Assembly (NCBI GenBank): GCA_029821415.1 | Contig: JALGTJ010000003.1 | Coordinates: 1-17,443 of the forward strand | Direction of reading: 5' to 3' | From: Candidatus Zipacnadia bacterium | GTDB lineage: Bacteria; Armatimonadota; Zipacnadia; Zipacnadales; Zipacnadaceae | Length of the DNA stretch: 17,443 nt | In this document: piece after piece, positions 1 through 7,855 of the stretch | Numbering within the stretch: position 1 is the stretch's first letter | Layout: each line of letters starts with the position of its first letter | The notes under the pieces: model-generated | Told to the model about the DNA's origin: nothing | The model's input: only the letters and a program-made list of their open reading frames with translations | Database searches by the model: none | Translations under genes and position numbers: made by a program

Positions 1-1
1 C

Positions 2-361
2 CAGAAGTTTGAGGTAAAGGTGGCGGCTGTAACCATCCGCCACCCTGACAGCCATGAGCAGCACCGCTGGGAAAGCGCGGCGATGAGCCAGGCAGGTTCC
101 TTTTTCCGTTCCCCTACCGTCGGAACTATCGTGCTGACTGACCGGCTTGGAGGCGGGGATACCTGGAACGCCGGGTTCTACTATGGTCTGCTGACCGAGG
201 TGGACATTAGTACCGCGATTCAGAAAGGAGTGCTGGTCGGTGACGCGGCCACTCGGCTCAAGCAGACCCTGATGTATGATTTACCTATCATTACCAAAGA
301 AGAAGTGCAGGCGCGCATGACTGCCGATGTTACGGGTGGTGGCAAACGCACTGCGCGTTGA
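2..361 (+). CDS. PfkB-family sugar kinase, probably 2-keto-3-deoxygluconate kinase (C-terminal part)
   Basis: The reading frame is open from base 2 and ends at TGA 359-361, so the gene enters from outside the window; the GTG at 20 is only an internal valine. The visible 119 residues carry the second PfkB signature, DRLGGGDTWNAGFYYGLL. The aspartate of GGGD (codon 158-160) is the family's catalytic base, and the GGG forms the anion hole for phosphoryl transfer. The GGGD variant and the tail LPIITKEEVQARM resemble bacterial KDG kinases, which convert KDG plus ATP to KDPG in the cytoplasm. The next gene, 19 bases downstream, encodes the aldolase that cleaves KDPG, which supports this substrate. 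The ribokinase/PfkB family is certain; the exact sugar is inferred from context, and fructokinase or 5-dehydro-2-deoxygluconokinase are alternatives. Confidence 0.82.
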   Translation, partial: QKFEVKVAAVTIRHPDSHEQHRWESAAMSQAGSFFRSPTVGTIVLTDRLGGGDTWNAGFYYGLLTEVDISTAIQKGVLVGDAATRLKQTLMYDLPIITKEEVQARMTADVTGGGKRTAR

Positions 362-380
362 GCAGCTATGGAGGTATCTA

Positions 381-1028
381 ATGAACCACTACGAGGCTAT
401 GAGTATTATTCGCGACACTGGCGTAATTGCCATTGTGCGAGCGCAGAGTTCTGACCAGTTACTCCGGGCGGCTGATGCTATCCGCGAAGGCGGAGTGCGT
501 GTGATAGAAGTGACAATGACGACCCCGGGTGCCCTACAGGTGATTGAAGAAGCAACCTCCAAGTATGGCGAGGATGTCCTATTTGGGGCGGGTACGGTAT
601 TGGATGCTGAGAGTGTTCGGGCAGCCCTGCTCGCTGGTGCCCAGTTCATCGTCGCGCCTTCGTTCAATGCCGAAGCGGTACGGATTTGTCGCCGCTATAG
701 CATTCCGGTATTCCCCGGTGCTTACACTGCCACCGAGATTCTCGCCGCCTGGGAGGCCGGCGCCGATATGGTTAAGGTCTTCCCCGCCAGCGTCGGTGGC
801 CCTGCTCTGATTAAGGCCCTCAAGGCTCCTCTGCCGCAGGTAGAATTGGTGCCGGTTGGCGGGGTTAACCTGGAGACCGCGGCTGATTTCATCCGGGCGG
901 GTGCTGCGGCTCTGGGGGTAGGTAGCGCCTTGATAGATCAGAAGCTCCTTGACTCGGGCGACTTCACGGCACTGACCGAGCGTGCTCGGCGGTTTATTGA
1001 GGAAGTTGTGCGGGGCAGACAAACATAG
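381..1028 (+). CDS. eda: 2-keto-3-deoxy-6-phosphogluconate (KDPG) aldolase
   Basis: This is a 215-residue class I aldolase, the usual length for the KDPG/KHG aldolase family. It splits KDPG into pyruvate and D-glyceraldehyde-3-phosphate. The Schiff-base lysine is K132 in MVKVFPA, the general acid/base is E43 in VIEVTMTTPG, and R20 in VIAIVR matches the substrate-binding arginine. The phosphate-binding end is PVGGVN and GVGSALI. The frame is open further upstream to 327, but ATG 381 is chosen because GGAGG at 370-374 lies six bases before it and the family N-terminus (MSIIRDTGVIAIVR) starts just after. It follows the KDG kinase, so the two form the last steps of a uronate or aldonate degradation route. 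KHG aldolase activity cannot be excluded. Confidence 0.95.
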   Translation: MNHYEAMSIIRDTGVIAIVRAQSSDQLLRAADAIREGGVRVIEVTMTTPGALQVIEEATSKYGEDVLFGAGTVLDAESVRAALLAGAQFIVAPSFNAEAVRICRRYSIPVFPGAYTATEILAAWEAGADMVKVFPASVGGPALIKALKAPLPQVELVPVGGVNLETAADFIRAGAAALGVGSALIDQKLLDSGDFTALTERARRFIEEVVRGRQT

Positions 1029-1087
1029 TGTCTTCGTCACCATTGTACCGCAGCCTACGCCGGGCCAGCCTAGGAGGGATATAGCAT

Positions 1088-2065
1088 ATGAAGGTAGTAA
1101 TCAACTGTCAGGAATACCCTGATGTCGAGATAGAAAAGTCAATACTCCGCGAGGTTTTTCCCTCTGTTGAGATTGTAGAGTCGCACACGCTGGATACCGC
1201 TGAGTTTATTACCGAGGCTGAGGGAGCGCAAGTACTTCTCGTCCAGTATGTAGCGATCAACAAGGATGTCATAGACGCAACTCCCGAATGCCTGGGATAT
1301 GTGCGCTATGGCGTCGGCTATGACAACATTGATGCGGAATACGCCCTGGCGCAAGGAAAGATTGTGGCACGGGTACCGGGCTACTGTACCGATGAGGTCT
1401 CCAACCATGCTCTGGGCATGCTGCTGGCTCTGAACCGGAGGCTGGTGAGCGCCCATCAATTGCTCGTTGAGGGAGATTATCAGTTCGAAAAGATCAGGCC
1501 GATAACCAGGTTGAAGGATAGTACCGTGGGGATCGTGGGAGTGGGGAATATGGGCGGCGCCTTTGCCGGGAAGGTTCTCCCGTTGGTCAAGCAGGTGTTG
1601 ATATACGATCCATACATTGAAGGGTATCCCGGTTGCCAGAAGGTTGATGACCTGCGCGAGTTATGCCGTGCTGCTGACTACATCTCGCTGCATGTCCCGC
1701 TTACCTCCCAAACACGCCACCTGATTGACCGGGAGATGCTGGCGGTGATGAAGCCAACAGCCTATCTGATAAATACCAGCCGCGGGCCGGTAGTAGATGA
1801 GGAGGCGTTGGTGGCTGCGCTGCGACAGGGGCGGCTGGCCGGTGCGGGGCTGGATGTTTTCGAGACTGAACCGTTGCCCGCTGATAGCCCTTTGCGGAGG
1901 TTGGACAACGTCATCCTCACCCATCATAGCGCGTGGTACTCGGAAGGTTCTATCGTAGAATTGAAGGAAACCGCCGCCCGACAGGTTGTTCAGATCCTGC
2001 AGGGCCGCCGGCCCGACTATGAACTTATTGAGACCTGGGAGCAGCGCTACAGGAGAGAGAAATGA
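1088..2065 (+). CDS. D-2-hydroxyacid dehydrogenase, C-terminal-binding-protein (CtBP) type
   Basis: A 325-residue NAD(P)-dependent D-isomer-specific 2-hydroxyacid dehydrogenase. The Rossmann nucleotide loop is GIVGVGNMGG (148-157), and the acidic D174 in IYDPY suggests NAD over NADP. The catalytic triad is visible: R232 in NTSRGP, E261 in FETEP and H280 in THHSAWYSEGS. The HSAWYS ending is the mark of the CtBP-like subgroup rather than of SerA or lactate dehydrogenase. There is no C-terminal ACT domain, so this is not a typical phosphoglycerate dehydrogenase. A strong AGGAGG (1072-1077) precedes ATG 1088 by ten bases. The gene overlaps the next by four bases, so the two are co-translated in the sugar-acid operon. 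The substrate is unknown; a 2-keto or 2-hydroxy sugar acid is the natural guess. Confidence 0.88.
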   Translation: MKVVINCQEYPDVEIEKSILREVFPSVEIVESHTLDTAEFITEAEGAQVLLVQYVAINKDVIDATPECLGYVRYGVGYDNIDAEYALAQGKIVARVPGYCTDEVSNHALGMLLALNRRLVSAHQLLVEGDYQFEKIRPITRLKDSTVGIVGVGNMGGAFAGKVLPLVKQVLIYDPYIEGYPGCQKVDDLRELCRAADYISLHVPLTSQTRHLIDREMLAVMKPTAYLINTSRGPVVDEEALVAALRQGRLAGAGLDVFETEPLPADSPLRRLDNVILTHHSAWYSEGSIVELKETAARQVVQILQGRRPDYELIETWEQRYRREK

Positions 2066-3078
2066 AGGCGATCAAATATCTATCACCTCACAATATTGCG
2101 ACCGTAGAGACGGATGTTCCCGTGCCCGATGCCGGTGAGGCCCTGGTGAAAGTCCACTTCACCGGTATCTGTGGGACAGATATGGCGATCGTCAGCGGCC
2201 GGCACCCGCGCGCACAGCCTCCGTTGATCCCTGGACATGAATTCGCCGGTGAGGTGGTGGAGCTGAGGCCGGACGACGGTCCGAATGCCTTCGCGGTTGG
2301 TGACCGGGTGACAGCATATCCGCTTATCAGTTGTGGACAGTGCTGGGCATGCCGCAATGGATTTGAGCATGTATGCAGTTCTCTGAAATTGATTGGCATT
2401 GACACTGACGGCTTTATGGGCCAGTATGCTACTGTCCCGATTGAGGCATTGTACCAACTGCCGGATGACCTGCCAATGGAGAAGGGTGCGCTCGTTGAGC
2501 CGCTGGCTGTTGGCGTTCACGCTGTCAGTATGGCGAACCTCGCGGCCAATGACTTCTGTGTCGTTATAGGCGCTGGGCCGATTGGTCTGGTGGTGGCTTT
2601 GTGCCTGCAAGCGGCGGGATGCAGGGAGGTGGTAGCCACGGACCTGAACGAATATCGGTTGCAGTTGGCTGCCAAGTTGGGCCTGGCGACAGTGGATGTC
2701 TCTCAGTGTGATGTGACTGAGAAAATCCTCGAGCTGACTGACGGAACGGGCGCCGATGTGGTCTTTGAAGCTGCGGGCAGTGAAAGTGCGGCGATGCAAA
2801 TGACGCAGATTGTCCGGCCCCGGGGCCAGGTCATAGTGGTAAGTGTTCACAAAGCCCCGCACCCGGTTGATCTGCGCGCGATCAATTTCAAAGAGATTAC
2901 TGTAATTGGCACACGGGTATACACGCGCGCCGACTATGAGCGGGCAATACAGCTCGCTGAGGACCTGCCGATTGAGCAGTTGATATCCCACAAAGTTCCT
3001 ATTGACGACGGCGTAAATGGGTTTAACTTAATGAGTAACCCGCAGGGAGTCTGCAAGGTGCTCATAGATATGGAGTGA
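2062..3078 (+). CDS. Zinc-dependent medium-chain dehydrogenase (sorbitol/butanediol/threonine dehydrogenase-like)
   Basis: A 338-residue member of the zinc MDR alcohol dehydrogenase family. Catalytic zinc ligands are C37 (GICGTD), H59-E60 (GHEFAG) and E146 (VEPLAVG). Structural zinc ligands are C91, C94, C97 and C105 in CGQCWACRNGFEHVC. The coenzyme loop is GAGPIG (170-175), followed by D at the end of strand two (VVATDLNEYR), consistent with NAD. It belongs with polyol and aldonate dehydrogenases such as sorbitol dehydrogenase, RspB/LgoD-type hexonate dehydrogenases, butanediol and threonine dehydrogenases; sequence alone does not separate these. The ATG overlaps the stop of the preceding dehydrogenase (ATGA, 2062-2065), with AGGAGAGAG just before it, indicating coupled translation. 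In this operon a role in oxidising a sugar alcohol or hexonate is likely. Confidence 0.9.
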   Translation: MKAIKYLSPHNIATVETDVPVPDAGEALVKVHFTGICGTDMAIVSGRHPRAQPPLIPGHEFAGEVVELRPDDGPNAFAVGDRVTAYPLISCGQCWACRNGFEHVCSSLKLIGIDTDGFMGQYATVPIEALYQLPDDLPMEKGALVEPLAVGVHAVSMANLAANDFCVVIGAGPIGLVVALCLQAAGCREVVATDLNEYRLQLAAKLGLATVDVSQCDVTEKILELTDGTGADVVFEAAGSESAAMQMTQIVRPRGQVIVVSVHKAPHPVDLRAINFKEITVIGTRVYTRADYERAIQLAEDLPIEQLISHKVPIDDGVNGFNLMSNPQGVCKVLIDME

Positions 3079-3084
3079 TAGTTC

Positions 3085-3849
3085 GTGACAAAGTTTAACC
3101 TTGATGGCAAACGTGCACTGATCACCGGTGGTAGCCGTGGCATCGGCTTCGGAATTGCCCGGGAAATGGCTCAGGCTGGCGCTGATCTGGTCTTAGTTGC
3201 CCGTGATCCTGCCAGACTACGCCAGGCTCGTGATGAGCTGGAGGATACCGGCCGTAGCATCGGTATACGCTCATTTGACCTGGAGGATGTTGAGGGTATC
3301 GCTGCCCTGTATGCTGAGTTGCTTGATGCCTACGGACCCATAGACATTCTCGTCAATAGTGCCGGGCTTACTCGCCGGGGATCAGCCCACCAGTTGAGCC
3401 TTGACGACTGGAATCTGGTCATCACGGTCAATCTGACTGCTGTCTTTGCGCTCTGTCAGGCCTTTGGCCGGGAGAGGATTAGCAGTGGCAGCCGTGGCAA
3501 GATCATCAACATCGCCTCGCTGATGAGCGATGCTGCCCGCCAAGATAACAGTCCATATGCAGCCTCCAAGGGCGGTATACGGCAGTTGACGAAAGCTTTG
3601 GCGGTTGATTGGGCCAGGTACGGTATCAATGTCAATGCCATAGGCCCTGGCTATATCCATACTGATTTAACCAGATCTCTATGGGAGGACGCTGAGTTCG
3701 ACCAGTGGGTGAAAGCTCGTACACCCATGGGAAGGTGGGGCACGCCCGAAGATATAGCCGCCACGGCAGTATTTCTGGCCTCGGAAGCCGCTGACTTCAT
3801 CACCGGACAGCTTATCTACGTAGACGGGGGCTGGCTGGCGACCTTTTGA
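3085..3849 (+). CDS. Short-chain dehydrogenase/reductase (gluconate 5-dehydrogenase/KduD-like)
   Basis: A 254-residue classical SDR. Cofactor motif TGGSRGIG (14-21), NSAG (91-94), and the catalytic set N116, S145, Y158 and K162 (YAASK) are all present. The C-terminal NAIGPGYIHTDLT and ITGQLIYVDGGW are standard for the family. R40 in LVARD hints at NADP preference. The start is GTG at 3085, with GGAG (3072-3075) inside the end of the previous gene and nine bases of spacing. FabG-like enzymes share all these motifs, but the position after KDG kinase and KDPG aldolase favours a keto-sugar-acid reductase, as with gluconate 5-dehydrogenase or KduD, which makes KDG from diketo-deoxyuronate. The specific reaction is inferred. 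Confidence 0.88.
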   Translation: MTKFNLDGKRALITGGSRGIGFGIAREMAQAGADLVLVARDPARLRQARDELEDTGRSIGIRSFDLEDVEGIAALYAELLDAYGPIDILVNSAGLTRRGSAHQLSLDDWNLVITVNLTAVFALCQAFGRERISSGSRGKIINIASLMSDAARQDNSPYAASKGGIRQLTKALAVDWARYGINVNAIGPGYIHTDLTRSLWEDAEFDQWVKARTPMGRWGTPEDIAATAVFLASEAADFITGQLIYVDGGWLATF

Positions 3850-3908
3850 GCATTAGGCCGAAATTGATAGCGACTGTGGTTAGATCGTGGAGAGCTGTCC
3901 TTTCATTC

Positions 3909-3915
3909 AGAAGGG
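3909..3915 (+). promoter_or_regulatory. Ribosome binding site that fixes the permease start at 3921
   Basis: AGAAGGG lies five bases before ATG 3921. The same frame is open back to a TTG at 3846 that overlaps the preceding stop, but that TTG has no purine-rich leader at a useful distance, and the extra 25 residues are basic and not membrane-like. Confidence 0.6.
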
Positions 3916-3920
3916 TGCCA

Positions 3921-5888
3921 ATGAAGACGAATCACTTTCCAGACGATACTGGCGAATCGCGTTCGGCCCATTCGGGGCTGACTTGGCGAGTGCTTATTGT
4001 CGGCATATTGCTGACGCCCATGAATGTATACTGGGTGCTGCGCATTGAGACTATCCCCGACCTGGCCCACTCCACTACTCTTTCACTTATGTTCACCGCG
4101 GTGTACACCCTGGTTATGTTGGGTGCGTTGAATTGGGTGTTGCGCAAAATAGCACCGGGTCTCGCTTTGCATCAGTCCGAGCTGCTGCTGACGTACTCGA
4201 TGGTCTGCGTCGGCTCGGCGATGGCCTCCCATGACTTCATCGCTGTCCTGATACCGTTGCTCACCTGGAGCTTCTGGATGGCCAATCCCAATAACAACTG
4301 GGATAGTCTGATTAATCCGTTAATGCCCGACTGGTTGACAATGCAGAATCGCAGTGTCATGCGTGGGTTCTATGAGGGCGGCACGAACCTATATCAACCT
4401 GAGATACTGTTGGCGTGGGCTTCCCCAATAGCATTCTGGCTGGTCTTTATTATTCTGCTCGTCGTGGTAATGCTATCGCTCAACAGCATCGTCCGTCGCC
4501 GTTGGCTGGACGACGAGCATCTGGCTTGTCCGCTGGTTTACTTGCCTGTGGAAGTTACCCGGCCCCACGGCGGCCTATTTCGCAACAAACTGTTCTGGAT
4601 CGGTTTCGGCGCTGTTGGGATCATAGAAATCTGGAACCGCATCGCCTTCTTTCACCCGATCGTCCCCCGTATCCCCATCGAACCGGTGAATATGGCCGCT
4701 GGTATTAAGTCCCGGCCCTGGAACGCAGTAACAATGTTGCCTCGGTCTTTTCACCCGTTTCTAATCGGGATGGGCTATATGATGCCCAGCGACTTCCTCT
4801 TTTCGTTCTGTGCTTTTTATTTCTTTTGGAAGGTACAGCTTGTGCTGGGCGCGGCGGTGGGGCTGGATGCGGTGGTACATTACCCCTTTGAGAGTTCCCA
4901 AGGCTTTGGGGCCTATCTGGTGTTCGGCATCTATTCATTGTGGCTGGGGCGGGGCTACCTTAGGAGAGTCTTTAACACGGTGACTGGCGGAGGTGATTCT
5001 CTGTCCGACGAAGGTGAGCCCTTACCTTACCGGCTTGCTGCCGGCGGCGCTCTTCTGGGTCTGGCTGGGTTGGTATGGTTCAGTGCGGCTATGGGTATGC
5101 GGATATGGGTCAGCGTGGTGTTCTTTCTGATCTACTATCTGCTGGCGCTGTCTATCACCCGTATGCGGGCTCAGTTCGCTGTGCCTATCCACTCGCTGCT
5201 GTCAACTTCTAACGTCAGCGCGGGCCCGCCGGCCATACTCACTTCGGTGTTTGGCACCCGGGCATTTCCCAAAGCGGATCTGGCCGGTTTGGCTAATTAC
5301 TACTGGTTTAATCGGGCCTATCGGGGACATGCTATGCCTCACCAGATGGAAGCTATGAAGATGCAGGATGAAACCGCCGGCCATAACAAGGGCACAGTGC
5401 TGGCTCTGTTGATAGCAGCGACCCTGGGTGCTGTAGCAGCATTCTGGACTGTTTTGCACTTGTACTATATCTTTGGGGCCACCGCCAAGGGCGGAATGAA
5501 TATGTGGGTACCGCAGAATTTCAAACTGCTTAGTTCGTGGATAAGCGCGCCGCGGGGCCCCGAATGGGGCGCAGTGATTGCTATCGTCTTCGGTGCCTTC
5601 TTTGCCTTCTTCTTGCAGGCGATGCGGTTGCGGTTTGTTAACTGGCCCTTCCACCCTCTGGCCTTTGCCATTAGCGGGGATACGACTTCTAACTACATCT
5701 GGATGCCTCTGGCGATCGCTTGGCTGGTAAAAAGTTCCATAGTTAAGTACGCTGGGCACAAGATGTACCAGCAACTGATGCCGCTGTTTATGGGGTTGAT
5801 CCTGGGGCAATTTATGGTGGGGGGGACCATAAATATCGTCAGCCTCATCCTTAATCTGCGCCGCCCGTTCTGTTACTTCGTGCCCTAA
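3921..5888 (+). CDS. Large polytopic membrane protein, DUF6785/DUF6784-like, possible transporter
   Basis: A 655-residue integral membrane protein with about 14 hydrophobic segments, beginning with LTWRVLIVGILLTPMNVYWV and ending with LMPLFMGLILGQFMVGGTIN shortly before the C-terminus. Charged connectors such as IVRRRWLDDEH and GGGDSLSDEGEPLPYR separate blocks of segments. Overall size, the W/N/P-rich segments and the last helix recall a family of uncharacterised OPT-like membrane proteins (DUF6785 plus DUF6784) that I associate with Armatimonadota and Planctomycetes; this match is from memory. There is no signal peptide, ABC signature or PTS motif. The gene starts about 70 bases after the SDR gene on the same strand and closes the operon. 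A role as importer of the sugar acid or oligosaccharide is an inference; no substrate can be read from the sequence. Confidence 0.75.
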   Translation: MKTNHFPDDTGESRSAHSGLTWRVLIVGILLTPMNVYWVLRIETIPDLAHSTTLSLMFTAVYTLVMLGALNWVLRKIAPGLALHQSELLLTYSMVCVGSAMASHDFIAVLIPLLTWSFWMANPNNNWDSLINPLMPDWLTMQNRSVMRGFYEGGTNLYQPEILLAWASPIAFWLVFIILLVVVMLSLNSIVRRRWLDDEHLACPLVYLPVEVTRPHGGLFRNKLFWIGFGAVGIIEIWNRIAFFHPIVPRIPIEPVNMAAGIKSRPWNAVTMLPRSFHPFLIGMGYMMPSDFLFSFCAFYFFWKVQLVLGAAVGLDAVVHYPFESSQGFGAYLVFGIYSLWLGRGYLRRVFNTVTGGGDSLSDEGEPLPYRLAAGGALLGLAGLVWFSAAMGMRIWVSVVFFLIYYLLALSITRMRAQFAVPIHSLLSTSNVSAGPPAILTSVFGTRAFPKADLAGLANYYWFNRAYRGHAMPHQMEAMKMQDETAGHNKGTVLALLIAATLGAVAAFWTVLHLYYIFGATAKGGMNMWVPQNFKLLSSWISAPRGPEWGAVIAIVFGAFFAFFLQAMRLRFVNWPFHPLAFAISGDTTSNYIWMPLAIAWLVKSSIVKYAGHKMYQQLMPLFMGLILGQFMVGGTINIVSLILNLRRPFCYFVP

Positions 5889-6003
5889 TCCGGACGAACC
5901 GACACCAGCGCTATGGCAGGTGTTGAGTTGACCGCCAAGTTAGACGGCGGGAGCGGGTGGGTTGATGTTGTGCGGACGCCCTTGCTCTATACTGTGTACA
6001 AAT

Positions 6004-6861
6004 CTAGGGCTGCTCGCGTAGTCCCGCCGGTGTGCCCATTCGCCGGAATTTTTCATACCTTTGGGCCAGCAGTTCGTCCGGCGACATTTTGCTGAGTTCG
6101 TTGAGGGTTTCGTTGAGGACTTCGGCCAGGCAGCGGGCCGCCTCGGTGTGGTCGGTGTGAGCACCGGCGCCCGGCTCGGGGATGATGCGGTCAATTATAC
6201 CCAGTTCCAGAGCATCCTGAGCAGTGAGCTTGAGCGCTTCGGCAGCCTGTTGATGCAGGGAGGAATCTCGCCACAGGATCGCCGCACAGGACTCCGGCGC
6301 AATTACCGAGTAGTAGGAGTTCTCCATCATCATAATTCGGTTGCCTACCCCGATGCCAATTGCACCCCCGCTGCCGCCTTCGCCAATTACCACCGAAACA
6401 ATAGGTACGGGTAGCGCGAACATCTCGCGCTGGTTAGTAGCAATAGCCTCGCTGATGCCGCGACTTTCGGAGTCCTCCAGGCAATCGGCGCCGGGTGTAT
6501 CAATAAGAGTGATGATAGGCCGGCCCATGCGGGCGGCTAATTGCATTACGCGCAGTGCCTTGCGGTAGCCCTCCGGGCGGGCCATGGCGAAGTTGCGCTC
6601 GCGCCGCTGGGCGACCGTACGGCCTTTTTGGTGGCCGATTATGGCAACCGGCTGTGACTGGAGGAAGCCCAGGCCGGTGACTATGGCCGGGTCATCACCA
6701 TAACGGCGGTCACCGTGCAGTTCCACAAAGTGATGGATGCTGTGCTCAACATAGTCCAGGGTGTAGGGACGGTCCGGATGGCGAGCCAGCTCGACCCTCT
6801 GCCAAGCACTCTTAGACGACGTCAGCTCGTTTGGGGGCAACGTCTTCTGATCACCCATCAT
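6004..6861 (-). CDS. accA: Acetyl-CoA carboxylase carboxyltransferase, alpha subunit
   Basis: A 285-residue AccA, which with AccD transfers the carboxyl group from biotinylated carrier protein to acetyl-CoA, making malonyl-CoA for fatty acid synthesis. Family motifs in order: VELARHPDRPYTLDY, ELHGDRRYGDDPAIVTG, NFAMARPEGYRKALR, LIDTPGA (119-125), the oxyanion-hole glycines GEGGSGGAIGI (160-170) and NSYYSVIAPESCAAILW. E. coli AccA is about 319 residues; the shortfall is the N-terminal helix, as in many other bacteria. ATG 6861 overlaps the accD stop by four bases (ATGA), with a GGAG ten bases upstream, so accDA is translationally coupled, suiting a 1:1 complex. Its 3' end converges on the permease gene across 115 bases in which I see no clear terminator. 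accB and accC are not in the window. Confidence 0.96.
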   Translation of the reverse strand: MMGDQKTLPPNELTSSKSAWQRVELARHPDRPYTLDYVEHSIHHFVELHGDRRYGDDPAIVTGLGFLQSQPVAIIGHQKGRTVAQRRERNFAMARPEGYRKALRVMQLAARMGRPIITLIDTPGADCLEDSESRGISEAIATNQREMFALPVPIVSVVIGEGGSGGAIGIGVGNRIMMMENSYYSVIAPESCAAILWRDSSLHQQAAEALKLTAQDALELGIIDRIIPEPGAGAHTDHTEAARCLAEVLNETLNELSKMSPDELLAQRYEKFRRMGTPAGLREQP

Positions 6862-7715
6862 TCATCAAGGTCTCCTACCATCGCTGGCTTGCCACTATCG
6901 CCGTTTCCAGTTGATGGGTAGATTCCCTGAAACCAGCACAGGAGGGTATGTATGGTTCTACGCATATCCTGCCGATTCACTATCAGGTCAATCATGCCGT
7001 GTTCATACTGGAATTCTGCGGTTTGTACGTCTGGTCGCATCTCCAGCCCGGTCACCTCCACTACTCGCGGCCCGGCGAATCCTACCGCCGCCTGCGGCTC
7101 AGCGATGATGATGTCACCCAAGAAACAATAACTTGCGGCTACTCCTCCATAAGTAGGGTGAGTAATGACCGAAATGTAAGGCACCGAGGCCTCGCGAAGC
7201 TTGCCAGCAGCGGCTGCAGTCTTAGGCATCTGCATGAGTGAGATCAGACTTTCCTGCATACGCGCCCCACCGCTGGCACAGAATATCACCACCGGCAGTT
7301 GTTCATCAGCACACCGTTCCAGCAGCCGCGTGATGCGTTCACCGACTACCCAGCCCATGCTTCCACCGATGAAACTCAGATCCATAATGCCCAGGCCCAG
7401 GGCAATACCGTTCAGCATGGCTCGGCCTGTCAGCACTGCCTCGTTCATTTCAGTTCGCTTGCGGGCACGCTGGACCTTGGCCTCGTAGTCGGGGAAATTC
7501 AGCGGATCGACCAGCGGCAGGTCGTCGTCCCAGGGTTGGAAGGTTCCGGGGTCGGAGCTGATATGGAGTCGCTGCCAGACAGTCAACCGCAGGTGATGTC
7601 CGCACCGTGGGCAAACCCACAGTTCGTCGGCCAGTTGCTTGGCATATAACAACTGCCGGCAGGAAGGGCATTCCTCCCACAGGTCCGGAGGAATATTGTT
7701 GTTTACTGCGGCCAT
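6858..7715 (-). CDS. accD: Acetyl-CoA carboxylase carboxyltransferase, beta subunit
   Basis: A 285-residue AccD from ATG 7715. The N-terminal four-cysteine zinc ribbon is C16, C19 (CPSC), C35 and C38 (CPRC), followed by HHLRL. The carboxyltransferase core shows VLTGRAMLNGIALGLGIMD, GGSMGWVVGERITRL, the oxyanion-hole region ASGGARMQESLISLMQM, HPTYGGVAASY and GFAGPRVVEVTG. The frame is open upstream to 7901, but those 62 codons run through the pheA leader and promoter, match nothing in AccD, and would put the zinc ribbon abnormally far from the N-terminus. ATG 7715 has a GGGTGG nine bases before it (CCACCC at 7725-7730 on the + strand), a modest ribosome site. It is the first gene of an accDA pair and is divergent from pheA. 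Confidence 0.95.
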   Translation of the reverse strand: MAAVNNNIPPDLWEECPSCRQLLYAKQLADELWVCPRCGHHLRLTVWQRLHISSDPGTFQPWDDDLPLVDPLNFPDYEAKVQRARKRTEMNEAVLTGRAMLNGIALGLGIMDLSFIGGSMGWVVGERITRLLERCADEQLPVVIFCASGGARMQESLISLMQMPKTAAAAGKLREASVPYISVITHPTYGGVAASYCFLGDIIIAEPQAAVGFAGPRVVEVTGLEMRPDVQTAEFQYEHGMIDLIVNRQDMRRTIHTLLCWFQGIYPSTGNGDSGKPAMVGDLDE

Positions 7716-7825
7716 CTTCGGATACCACCCTGCACTAAGTGTGTGCCAGTGCTGGTTCGGACAGCTTTCACCAATTGATGTTTCTCTGTTCCCCGCACTT
7801 TCTCCTTCGCCATCTTCCAAGGATG

Positions 7826-7855
7826 TTGCGAAATGCGACGCACGTGTGCTAATAT
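7826..7855 (+). promoter_or_regulatory. Predicted sigma70-type promoter of pheA
   Basis: TTGCGA (7826-7831), an 18-base spacer, and TAATAT (7850-7855) preceded by TGC, giving an extended -10. The expected start of transcription is near 7862, leaving about 42 bases of leader before the pheA ATG. On the opposite strand the same AT patch reads TATATT (7856-7851), so it could also serve as a -10 for accD, though I see no matching -35 on that side. Confidence 0.55.

Noticed and set aside
2083..2991. 302-codon open frame on the - strand
   Set aside because: It lies wholly antisense to the zinc MDR gene, whose motifs are complete, and its translation shows no family features.
3846..3920. TTG start and 25-residue extension of the permease
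   Set aside because: No ribosome site at a useful distance from the TTG; ATG 3921 has AGAAGGG five bases upstream.
5202..5810. 202-codon open frame on the - strand
   Set aside because: Antisense to the permease; the + strand shows regular hydrophobic segments, and the - strand translation is a polar, Q/R/P-rich shadow.
5889..6003. Possible bidirectional terminator between the permease and accA
   Set aside because: I found no stable stem followed by a T-run on either strand.
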